Shown: positions 44,615 to 55,640 of the stretch, piece by piece
How the letters are laid out: each line of letters opens with the position of its first letter
Numbering within the stretch: position 1 is the first letter of the stretch
Origin: Aralia elata
Lineage: Eukaryota; Streptophyta; Magnoliopsida; Apiales; Araliaceae
Direction: 5' to 3'
Length of the DNA: 64,000 nt
NCBI GenBank assembly: GCA_034770075.1
Contig: JAVJAP010000120.1
Span: 682,001-746,000 of the forward strand
Translations under genes and position numbers: made by a program
The notes under the pieces: model-generated
What the model was told of the DNA's origin: nothing
The model's database searches: none
What the model saw: the letters and a program-made list of their open reading frames with translations, nothing else

Positions 44615-45371
44615 TATAGGTTATAACCCTTAGGAGAAAGAGTCCTTAGGCTATAACCTGAGAGAATGTAGAGGAATAGAAGGGGATAGAACTCATATAA
44701 AGTTATTTTTGGGTAAAAATTTATTATGATCTTAGAATTGAGGATTTGGATCATACGTTGGTGTTATTAAGCTTGTGGATAATTTGAGAAATGTGTATTG
44801 ATGAGATAATATGGTAAAGTGAAGACCATTAAGTATGGACGATCCATTGTAAACTGGAGTTATAGATATTCGAGGTAATTAGATTAATCATTTGATGCTA
44901 TTGATCAATTTTGTGGCTATTGATCAATTTTTGTGGTTATTCATTAGATAAGATATTGGAGTGATGTTGTATGGAGTTTCTTTGTGATGAAAAGAGGGTA
45001 CCTTAGAATCTGTTGGGTTAAGGTTTGCAAGAAGGAAATCATTGATTCGATAAATAATGAATATATCGATATTTTGAAGTGTTAGTTAAGTTATTAAGCT
45101 TTATTGTGGAATGCTAGGTGAGACAAAGGTAATGGACTCATATAGAGTTGTTAAGCAAAAGTTGAGAGTATTGAGATGAATGATGTTATATGCAAAAAAA
45201 AAAAAAAATTTAAGAGATGACTGATGGCAATTTAGATTGTTTTGATGATTAGAAAGGAGAGACAACGGAGAGATTATAAGAAATGAACCAAGGGTAGATT
45301 TAGTGTCTGATCTGGAAAAAGTATCTAGAGATGGAACTGAATGATGAGATAATGGAAATCCCTAAGGAGGA
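44615..45371 (+). other. Leader of element B
   Basis: This is non-coding, A/G-rich DNA with an A-run near 45194. The coiled-coil frame seen in A is not present before G interrupts. GAGGA at 45367-45371 is the expected left target duplication of G. Confidence 0.6.
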
Positions 45372-47508
45372 TGTAGACACCCAAATTTTGCGTTCCCTGT
45401 ACTAACCATGACAGGAGGGCAAAATCGTCAATTGAACCGGCTTGCGGGAGTGAAGGAGTGGGCCCAAGGGCGAGCGCCCGACACCACCGCAGTGATTGGC
45501 AATCAAAGCTGATGTGACAATAAGGCCATCCGAGACAGACATCCTCGAATGAGGTGGCACGTCTCCCGGAGATTTCCGGACTGCAGAATGCAAGCCCTTC
45601 AACGGAAATCAACGGTACGGCACGGAAATCGAGACGAGGTGCGGAAAATGAGAAAATCAGCACAGTCAGCCGCAGATCAATCCGCGGCCAAGGACGGAAC
45701 TCGAGACGGCACGGGACTCGAGCGCACGGGACTCGAGCACGGCTGGGGGGAGAACCAAGGGCCAGCCGCAGATCAATCTGCGGCTGCCCTTGGCAGTCCC
45801 TTATCAGGCCATTTCGCATACAGAAACAAGGGGAAGAAAGAGAGAAAAATCCAGCAGCAGCAGCAGCTCGTGAAGGAAGAAAAAACAGCAACAAAACAAC
45901 AAAAATTAAGAGAGAAAGGAGTGAGAAATAGTGAGAAATTGTACTCATCTTGTGAGATTACATCCCATATTTTCTACTCTACTCAATACACAAATTCATA
46001 CATATTGTGGGGATTATTTGCAAGGTGAAAAAATCATTTGTTTTAGCATTTTGTTATACCATTTTTGCCAAGCTTTTTGTCCTCTGAATTATTTTGAATG
46101 TAGTTGTTCTTGAATATTGATGTGAAATCACGGATTAGGGATTATTAGTGAGGGTTCCATCGGAACAAAATTCTTCCTAATAACCCGAGGATATCCAATT
46201 GGTGAAATTTCTAGCTTATTTATGGTGATTTATTGGATGTAATTTATTTAGATTATCATTTTCGGATATCATGGTGTATTAGGCAAATCCGTGTTGTTTA
46301 GTTTCGTAGTATTCATTTTGCGGGTATGTAGTAAATCTTGGGTGTGAGCCTAGGAATTGCGACCCCGTGGTCCAAATCCGATGATGGACTTTTTGACATA
46401 TGTAATAGATGCAAGGTACTCGTTTTGTTGTAACATGTAATCGTTGGGCCTTAAAACGACGCTAGAGCGAGAATCGGGTTTAAGGCCCCGTAATAGTAAA
46501 ATATGTGATTGTTGGCGTTAGGGGATATTTTGATGGCTTACATGCCCATGAATAGCCCCCTACGCGTTTGATATTTAGTTCGATTTGTAACACCCAACAA
46601 AAAGGATTTACAAAGCCAAAACAATAACAAAGATTTTTGCTAAAATTAATCAAAGTAGGATATTAGCATCACGAGGCTAAAATTTGGAAGTGCTAATGAA
46701 AGTCGATTCCTATTTTACGAGAAAGCTAAAAGGAAGTTGGTTCCAAATGTCTACAAAAAATGGTTTTATAAAGAGAAATAAACGTTTTTACTAAACCTTG
46801 ATACATAGGGCGAAAGAGATTCTAGAAATTGCCTATCAATTTATAAAAGGCCAACGTATAATATCTCGATTCCTATTTTGGCTAAGGTTTAAACAAACTC
46901 ATGTTTTACCAAAACAAACAGTTAATATAAAATCTCATAGCTTTTGTCAATTTAAAATCAAATCTTTCTCAATAAGAAAATAAGGCTTTTATCGTAAAAT
47001 ACCGAAAAGATATTTTTAAGCACACTCTCAAAAACTAAAGCACACGATTTTCCCTAAGAAATCCAAATGATTCTTTCATACAAACTCACCACAACATTCA
47101 TTTAGGCACACACACACACACACACACAACGCACGCATATACGTTTCATGAATTAAAGGATAGGAAAAGCATCAAGATTGCGGTAACCGTATTTCACGGA
47201 AGACGGGGGGGTGCCTAACACCTTCCCCTCGCTTAAGCAAGCCCCCGAAACTCTATGAATCTCGATTCGCAGGACCATTTAATTCTAGGAAGTCACACAT
47301 GAGCCAGCGATTTATAAAAAACGAAAACTCGGATGAGTTGGTACATCCATTTCAAATATACCAACTGGCGACTCTGGTTAATTGGCTCATCATAAAAAAC
47401 GATCTTTTAAAAACCCCGTCGACATCAAGGCCGACCTTTTTCCCAAAATCACCTAAAAGAAACAAAAATAGGAAAAGGAAAAGAGACGAGAAAAACCCGC
47501 CGTCGACA
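45372..47508 (+). repeat. 5' LTR of element G (2137 bp)
   Basis: It starts TGTAGACACCC and ends CGTCGACA. The U3 is a different subfamily from E. Inverted repeat AGCCGCAGAT-CA-ATCTGCGGCT lies at 45764-45785. A (CA)n run is near 47106-47128. Confidence 0.93.
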
Positions 47509-47510
47509 GC

Positions 47511-47529
47511 TGGCGACTCTGCTGGGGAC
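47511..47529 (+). other. Primer binding site of element G (tRNA-Arg type)
   Basis: TGGCGACTCTGCTGGGGAC begins two bases after the LTR. Its complement fits a tRNA-Arg 3' end, as reported for Ogre; the assignment is from memory. Confidence 0.78.
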
Positions 47530-48311
47530 ATTAGAGGGCTTAAGCCGCGTTTAAATCTTGATGCTATCCTATCCTTTAAAATTCATAAAAATGTGTGTGC
47601 ATGCGATATTTTGATTTTTTTGTTTCTTTTGTTGTGTGATTGTGTGTTTTGTCCAAATAGATGAATGATTGAATGGAATTGCTTTACTTTTAAGTAATCA
47701 TTTGCATACGGTAAGGACGATGAATGTGAATGTATGTTGAGCGAGTACCTCCTCCTGAGGCGAACCTGTCGGTTGCTTATTACTGGACTCGAAGGGGCTG
47801 CTCCCCGGAGATGGCTCAGGAAACGCAAACCCACCCAAATCCGCTCCAATCGAAAGGGCTCAAACGAGTAGATTGCGAAGATTTGGGGACCTTCATGCCG
47901 AAAAGCCCGTGAGAGTAACCCTAGGATAGGTCATCCTCAGATTAACCCAACGCAGGAAAAGTCTCTTCATGCCTTTTTACGTTTATATGTCTAAATGACA
48001 TGATCTCATTCAATATTCATATATGCCTTTCCTGTGTCAAAAGAGATTACTAACCTCTGTGAATTGCAGGGAATAGTTGGGGAAGCATAATAAAGCATGT
48101 TTAGCGTTGGTTATTGCATTAAAGGACTACTAACTTGCTGTTTTACAGGGAAAGATTAAAAAAAAAAAAAAACCCAAAGCAAACAAAGTTACAGCTTTTG
48201 CATGCATCCATATCCTTTCATTTCCCCGGACTAAACTTCGAACCGTTGTTTTGTAGGATTGCTACTCAAACCCGTTCGCAGTCTAAGAAAGCCCAAAATT
48301 CTACATCTGAA
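47530..48311 (+). other. Leader of element G
   Basis: It is homologous to the E leader. It contains AATTGCAG, TTTTACAG and TTTGTAG acceptor-like sites and an A-run near 48160. No coding frame is supported; the Ogre-type ORF1 upstream of gag is absent. Confidence 0.6.
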
Positions 48312-50007
48312 ATGGCTGATCTTCCTAATCATGGTTCCATATCTCGGGAAGAGTTTGATGACTTCAAAAAGCAGATGATGGAAATGGCCACGACGATGCT
48401 AAAAGAGCAGTTCCTACTCAGACACAAAGGATCCGCCAAACCAAGGACCACATAATATTCCACCACCAGGGGGTGACCAGAATCCTCCTAAAAATATTGC
48501 AAACCTGTGTGGGGATGACCAACCCCAACTCAAGGACGAGCCAGTCATTCCAAGGGTCATTCCCATACCTAACAAGACAGTGATTACTATCCCAGAGGAG
48601 GGGGACACTGACGACCTTCGGAAAAAAATGAGACACATGGAGGAGACCATCCAATCTCTACGAGGCATAGGCTCCCTGGGTAGGGTCAATTACTCGGATT
48701 TGTGTGTTTTCCCCGGAACCAGATATCCAGAAAAGTTCAAAGTCCCCGAGTTTGAAAAATACAATGGAAAGGGAGACCCCTACACGCACTTGAAAATATA
48801 CATTGGAGAACTCGGGTCTTATGCCGAGGACGAGGGGTTGAGGATGCAGCTATTCCAGAAAAGCTTAACAGGGGAGGCGAAGATCTGGTATGCCCGCCTT
48901 GACAACGCCCGAATCCACAACTGGGAGGAATTGGCCCATACTTTCTTAACCCAATACAGCTTTCAGGCCCAGATGGCCCCTGACAGGTACCAAATGACAA
49001 AAGTTAAGAAGCAGCCTAGGGAATCCTTCAGGGAATATGCGCAACGATGGAGGGGCATGGCCGCGCAAGTGAACCCCCCGATGAGCGAATCGGAGATGGT
49101 GATGACTTTTGTAGACATTCAGGAGGCACCGTATTATGAACGAGTCATATCGGGGATTGGTAGGCCTTTCGCCGAAATGTTAAAACACGGAGAAATGGTG
49201 GATATGGGTTTGAAATCTGGCAAAATCCGGGATTTCACTGCTTTGGAAACAGCTGCAGAACAGATCCAAAGCGGTAACTACGGCAACACTTCCCGAAGGG
49301 TGCAAAAGAAAAAAGAGGAGGACGTTTCCCTCATCCTTCAGGGCTCGTCCAAAAAGGCAGAAAGCCATCTTCCGGTACAGGTGCAGAGGGTAGGGCCATC
49401 CCGGCAGCCCAACTTCACAGATCAAAGAGCAGAGGGACGAAGGAGATATGAGGCCTCGCAAAATCGAGTATTCACCCCGCTCGGGGAGCCGCTTGAACGA
49501 GAATTAGCGGTATTAGTAGCCCAAAAGAAAATAGTTGGTTTGGCACCACCGAGTGACCCAAAGGGTAGAAGGTTTGACCCAAGCAAGCGATGTGCATACC
49601 ACTCCAGTTCCCCTGGCCATGATACACAAGACTGTTGGACGTTGAAGCATCGAATCCAAAACCTGATTGACAGTGGGGAAATTGTGGTGGAACAGCCAGA
49701 CTCCCCGAATGTTAAAGCAAATCCCCTGCCTAGACATGATGGAGGTGGGGTCAATATGACGGAGGCGAGTGAAGCTGGGGGGCCGTCGAGGTTAAACTAT
49801 GTGCAGAAAATTGAGGGGATGATCAACGTGATACATGAGCATGGGAGTGCACGGGGAGTGCCCGTCAGATTGATGGGGGTAAGTCCGAATAGCACGGAGG
49901 GACCTGTCAAGTTGACAGCTCCGAGGCCCCTCATCCTTGCCGAAAGGCCGCAAATCCCTATCAGTAGTCTAAAGACGGTACCCTGGAATTATGGGGGAAC
50001 GCCATAG
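48312..50007 (+). CDS. Tat/Ogre gag of element G, one frameshift
   Basis: The start is MADLPNHGSISREEFDDFKK at 48312. A net +4 insertion near 48425 (CACAAAGG where E has CAGG) shifts the frame; from about 48430 to 50007 the rest is open (475 residues from the internal ATG at 48580). The body matches E gag, with FPGTRYPEKFKVPEFEKYNG, EAKIWYARLDNARIHNWEEL and VMTFVDIQEAPYYERVISGI, and the Cys/His motif CAYHSSSPGHDTQDCW. Total length would be about 565 residues. The frame ends with TAG at 50005-50007, and protease continues in the same frame, so the stop is either a read-through site or a recent lesion. Confidence 0.87.
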
Positions 50008-51485
50008 GAAGCGGCCAGTTGTGCTTCTGTGACGACAAAGGGGAACCCCTTATACCTTCCCGGGCGAGTCCTTGAGAGCCAAAGGGAAAAAAATGAAGAG
50101 ATTTCCGAGGAAAGGGCAATAGAATTCTTGAAAAGGATGGATCACCCGGAAACGAGGGGGATCCAGATTTTAAATGAGGAGTCAACCTTAACATCAGTCA
50201 TGGACCTGGTGTTGTCATCCAATGAGCATTGCAAAACCTTGACGAAGGTTCTGGAGGAGGCATACGTGCCCAAGGAAATTAGTGAGGAAGGTTTCGGCCA
50301 GCTGGTGGGCCACCTATTGGAGAACGATGTAATATCCTTTACGGATGAGGACATACCCAAGGAAGGAAGGGGACACCGGAAACCGTTACATATTGCGGTA
50401 ATCTCCTCGGGGTATATCATGAATGGGGTATTGATTGATGGGGGATCGACATTGAATATTTGTCCCCTCAGCACATTGCAGAAGATGAACGTTAATCCCA
50501 AGCGCCTACGGGCCAGTCACGTGGTGGTGCGAGCCTTCGATGGTTCCCGAAGGGATACAATTGGAGAAATAGAATTACCAGTGGAAATAGGACCCTGTAC
50601 TTTTGATATCTCTTTCCAGGTCCTAGACATCACCGCCAGTTATAACCTATTATTGGGGAGGCCGTGGATACACATGGCCGGGGCAGTGCCTTCTACGCTC
50701 CACCAACAAATCAAGCTAATCATCAATGGAAATCTGGTAACAATCTCAGCCGAATGTGATGACCCTTCTCCTCCCAGGGGTGGCCTACCAGTGATCAATG
50801 TGGATGAGTCGGCGGCACCAGCCAGCTTTCAGGCACTAGAGATTAGCAATCCCCACTACAGATGCTCGGGGGCTCCAGCCGTGAAACCCAGGGTCTCTCC
50901 AGAACTTACTTTTGTTGCAAAGGAAATGATGAGGATGAAGTTCCAGCCCGGACAGGGATTAGGAAAGAGCAGTCAGGGAATCACCAAGCCCATTCAACTA
51001 CCCCATCAGGTGGGCAAGGCCGGTTTGGGGTATCACATAGGTGTAGCACGGGGACGCCGTCAAGGCATGACCCCGATTCGACTGGCAGGCAACCCGGTGA
51101 CCCAGGTCAACAATAAGCAGGGGACTAGCGAGCCTGTGACTGGAGCAGGGGGTGAAGATTTGTCCCCCTCAAATGATGAATTAGCCAAAAGAGAAAGTTT
51201 CCTACAGGAGATCGCGGAAGAGTTCGAAACCCAGTGCTATATCCCCGGACAATTAATAAGCAATGAAGAGGGGACGAATGTTGCCGCACCAGGAGCCCAA
51301 CAAAGTGTACCTATCATCGATTGGGCAGGGTTGATTATTCCTAAGGAAAGTATGAGGGGGGACTCGGGCGATGTGGCCGTGGTCATCGGGGAAGTGTCCG
51401 GTATAAAGCCACCTATCATCGAGCACATATCGTCTGACCTGATCATCGACAATTGGACAGTGAGGCCAATAATATCCAAACAAGG
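50008..51485 (+). CDS. Tat/Ogre protease region with G-patch, first pol exon
   Basis: Open in the same frame as gag after a single TAG; the first ATG is at 50029. The aspartic protease active site appears as LIDGGSTLNI (Asp codon at 50437), followed by YNLLLGRPWIH. A G-patch-like segment lies near 50915-51020 (MRMKFQPGQGLGKSSQG, then GKAGLGYH). The frame ends at TAA 51487-51489, but a splice donor GT at 51486 lies just before it, and splicing would join it to RT. The protease processes the polyprotein. Asp-Gly-Gly-Ser replaces the common Asp-Ser/Thr-Gly, a variation I believe occurs in Tat elements but cannot check. Confidence 0.85.
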
Positions 51486-51653
51486 GTAAAACCCGACGTC
51501 AGGGTGGTAGACCCCAGAGGATGGGGGAATGAAGAAGTTCTATTTTTGTTGTTGTTTTATTTCTGCATAATTATGTCGTTCCTTCGTGTTATTTGAAAAT
51601 GCGATCGTCGTGGAAAATGATTTATATATGACAAGTATTTTATTTCATGTCAG
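51486..51653 (+). other. Putative pol intron of element G (168 bp)
   Basis: Donor AAGG|GTAAAAC and acceptor TTTCATGTCAG|GTGTACC flank a T-rich segment with in-frame stops. Removing it restores one frame across the junction (...KQG then CTKLSNPCLTN). Ogre elements are known for an intron between protease and RT. Unspliced RNA would end translation at 51489. Confidence 0.8.
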
Positions 51654-54600
51654 GTGTACCAAATTGAGTAACCCTTGCCTAACAAACGATCTTTCAAATT
51701 TGAATGATGATTATGATTTTGACATTGAGCTGGATTTCGATTTGATGGGCATTGAGCAAGACGAGACAGATTACGACGATGCGCCTGACGAGATCAAAGG
51801 ATGGGTCGAGGATAAACCCAAACCCAATTTGGACCAAACCATCACCATTGATATTCGAACCCCAGACGAGTCAAAAGAACTCAAGATATGGATAGACCTC
51901 ACCACCAGCCAAAAAGCAGAAATAGCTGAGTTGCTGAGCCAATATGAGGATGTCTTTGCCTGGTCGCACGAGGATATGATCGGATTGTCCACCGACATCG
52001 TGGTACACCGGTTGCCCATCAGGGAGGGTTTCAGGCCTGTCAAGCAGAAGCTAAGGAAGTTGAAACCTGAGTGGAGCTTAAAAGTAAAAGAGGAGATCAT
52101 TAAACAATTCAGGGCCGGAATCATTATGGTGTCCACTTACCCGGAATGGCTATCCAATGTAGTCCCAGTGGCTAAACCTAGAGGAAAGGTGAGGGTATGC
52201 GTAGACTACAGAGATCTAAACAAGGCCAGTCTCAAGGACAACTTCCCGGTGCCTTTCATACACATCCTGGTGGATAACACAGCCCAGTACGAAATGTACT
52301 CTTTTGTGGATTGCTTCGCGGGATATCATCAGATAATGGTGGCGGAGGAAGATCGGGAAAAGACCGCATTCATCACCCCTTGGGGCACTTTCTGCTATAG
52401 ACGATTGGCTTTTGGTCTCACAAACGCAGGGGCTACCTATCAGAGAGCTATGATGGCCCTGTTCCATGATATGATGCATAACGAGATAGAGGTCTACGTG
52501 GATGACATTATTGTGAAATCGAAGGTAGAATTTGACCATATAGCCCATCTTAAAAAGCTATTTGATCGACTCAGAAAGTATAACCTGAAACTCAATCCAG
52601 CCAAGTGTGCTTTCGGAGTACAATCGGGTAAGCTCTTGGGATTCCTGGTTAGTGATCGGGGCATTGAGTTGGATCCAGCAAAGATTAAAGCCATTGTGGA
52701 TATGCCGGCACCTCACACAGAGAAGGAGATAAGAGGATTCCTGGGAAGAATAAACTTCATCAGCCGTTTCATATCCCACTTGACAACTACGTGCGAGCCA
52801 ATTTTTAAGTTGTTGAGGAAGGGTGCTTCCCAAGAATGGAATGAGCAATGTCAAAGGGCTTTCCAGACCATTAAAAAGCAGCTGACTGAGGCACCGGTGC
52901 TGGTACCCCCAAAGGATGGGATCCCTCTGTTTATGTACATATCGGTCAATGCCATCGCGATGGGATGCATGCTAGGACAAAAGAATGAGGCAGGTAAAGA
53001 GCAGGCCATCTATTACCTCAGCAAAAGATTTAGCCAATGTGAACAGAATTACACTCCCATCGAGAAGACTTGTTGTGCTCTGGCCTGGGCTGCAGGGAGA
53101 TTACAGCATTACCTCCATGGGCATACTACGTACCTGATATCGAGAATGGATCCCCTGAAATATATTTTTGAAAGGCCCATGTTGAATTGTCGACTATCAA
53201 GATGGCAGTTAATCTTACAGCAGTTCGACATGGTATACATAACTCAGAAAGCCATGAAGGGGCAAGGAATTGCAGATCAGTTGGCCGAGACGCCGTCGGG
53301 AGGGATGGAACCGTTAGAAACTCCTCTACCGGGCGAAGATATATTCTGGGTGTCAGATACGAAATGCAATGATGAGGGACAATTCTGGAAGCTGTATTTT
53401 GATGGTGCCATGAATGCTGAAGGGGCAGGAGCCGGAGCGGTCTTGGTCTCTATCACCGGGGAGCAATACCCTATAGCCACTAAATTGCAGTTCAGTAATT
53501 CGAATAATACAGCTGAGTACGAGGGATGTATCTTGGGACTCCGCTTGGCCCGCGACATGGGAGTGAAGAGGCTAGCGGTGTTCGGGGATTCAGAATTGGT
53601 AATCAGACAGGCAATCGGGGTGTACAACACGAAAGAGCTCCGGTTGCTCCCATACCACCGATGTGTTGTCCAATTAATGCAAGAGTTCGAAGATATCTCT
53701 TTCCGACATATTCCCCGTGGACGGAATGATTTTGCCGATGCATTGGCAACTCTGGCTTCCTTAATCCATATCATCAAAAGAAGAGACGCTCCACAGATTG
53801 AGATAGCAGTACAGAATGCCCCGGCATACGAAAAACATGTTGCAGTATTATCAGGCGAGGTGGTTCTGCCAAAGCAGCCTTGGTATCACGACATAAGGGA
53901 ATATCTAAGGGATAGATCCATTCCCGACCAGGCAAACCGAGCTGAAAGAATGAGAATTCAAAAAATGGCGATGAAGTTCTACCTGAGTGGGGATTCGCTC
54001 TACAAAAGGGATGCTGGGTTGGGACTGTTGCAGTGCGTAGATGAAACGCAGGCCCAAAGGATTATGAACGAAATACATGGTGGAGTGTGTGGGCCACACA
54101 TGAGTGGACCGATGCTGGCCAAAAAGATTTTGAGAACAGGGCATTATTGGTTGACCTTAAAAGCTGACTGTGATGATCATGTCAAACGGTGTTACCAATG
54201 TCAGGCGCACGGTAATGTGATCCATACGCCCCCCATTGAACTGCACTGTATGACCTCCCCGTGGCCATTCTCAATGTGGGGAATGGACGTGATCGGACCA
54301 ATAGAGCCCAAAGCAAGCAACGGGCACCGATTCATCTTCGTCATGATCGATTATTTCACCAAGTGGGTAGAAGCAGCCTCTTTCCCCAAAGTCACTCAGG
54401 AGGTTATCGTGGGGTTCATCAGGAATAATGTCATTTGTCGATACGGGCAACCTGAGGTTTTGGTCTCCGATAATGCTAAGAATTTGAACAACGCCCTCAT
54501 GAAGGGATTGTGCGACCAGTTTAAGATCAAACACCTCAACTCTGTCATTTACCGTCCCAAAATGAATGGGGCAGTGGAGGCTGCCAATAAGAACATCAAG

Positions 54601-55128
54601 AAGATCATGGCAAAAATGTTTGCTAATCATCGGGGATGGCTAGATCTGTTACCCCTCACCCTACTGGCATATCGAACATCAACGCGTACTTCTACAGGGG
54701 CAACCCCTTACGCTTTGGTGTATGGAATGGAGGCCGTCCTGCCAATTGAGGTTGAGATGGCGTCCCTCAGAATAATGATCGATGCTCAGATAAGCGAGGA
54801 GGATTGGATGCAAAGACGATACGACCAGTTGGCCTTAATTGATGAAAGGAGGGTGGCTGCTGTTTGGCACGGTCAGTTATATCAACAAAGGATCTCTCGG
54901 TCATATGACAAAAGGATAAGACCTCGGAAATTCAAGGAGAATGACCTGGTGCTAAAGAGAGTCATGCCTTGCCAAGACGAAGCCAAGGGGAAGTTTGCCC
55001 CAAACTGGGAGGGACCTTTTGTGATTAAGAAAGTGCTATCCGGAGGAGCCCTCATATTGCAAGAAATGGATGGTGAAACATTTCCACAACCCCTAAATTC
55101 TGACTCAGTGAAGCGATTCTACGCTTAA
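51654..55128 (+). CDS. Tat/Ogre pol exon 2: RT, degenerate RNase H, second RNase H, integrase
   Basis: The exon is open to the TAA at 55126-55128, with an upstream in-frame ATG at 51586 inside the intron. RT: VRVCVDYRDLNKASL, AFGLTNAGATYQRAM and the active site YVDD at 52495-52506. The first RNase H (about 52930-53290) has YISVNAIAMG and LISRMDPLKY where catalytic Asp residues would be, so it looks inactive. The second RNase H has LYFDGAMN (Asp 53401), TAEYEG (Glu 53515), FGDSEL (Asp 53587) and DFADALA (Asp 53737), a complete set. Integrase: HGGVCGPHMS with CYQC, then MDVIGP (Asp 54286), VSDNAKN (Asp 54469) and GAVEAAN (Glu 54577), 35 residues between the last two. It ends SVKRFYA. No lesion is visible in this exon. 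Confidence 0.92.
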
Positions 55129-55640
55129 ATCATCAATTCCCTTTTTCCTTTGAGGAGCGAACTACGTAGGACCTGATCTCCCAACTTGTGGGGGTACGTA
55201 GGCAGCCATCATGGCGCGGTCCGATCCATAAAAAATCATCATTTCCCTAAAACAAAAAAAACCAATCCCCAATGGCCAGATAAACCTTCCTAAACCCTCA
55301 AAAGCTTTCCCGAAAGCAGCCCTAACCCAATGCATCCCAAGTAGCCTAAACCTAGCCCAACCAAACAATGAGCCAAAATCCAAGACTCCATCCAATGAAG
55401 TCGACAGGGGTACGGCAATATCTGTCAAATCTCCATCAAGACTTGAGAAGAGAAAGAAGGCGAAATGTCAAAATCATGATCAGCCGGATAAAATGATGAT
55501 CCAATGGAGGGCAACGTTACAACAAAAAGGGAAAATGACTAAAATTAAATACCTGTTTACATATATAAGTCTTTTTGTTACAGGATTTCCTTTTCAATAA
55601 CCGATGAAATTAACATAGTCTATGCAGGAAATAAAACAAT
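55129..55640 (+). other. Spacer between pol and antisense gene 2
   Basis: Non-coding DNA shared with E at 29510-30060 (ACTACGTAGGACCTGATCTC, TGGGGGTACGTAGGCAGCCA). It would hold the 3' end of the antisense transcripts. No clear signal is seen. Confidence 0.55.

Larger units (their letters stand above)
40847..45371 (+). mobile_element. Tekay-like element B, 5' LTR and start of internal region
   Basis: The LTR TGTAATGCCC...GGGTGTCACA (40847-44599) is followed by an iMet primer site and about 750 bp of leader that begins like that of A (GGTTATAACC). Element G interrupts it at 45372. The left flank AAAGA at 40842-40846 is copia 2. The rest of B is not in the window. Confidence 0.85.
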
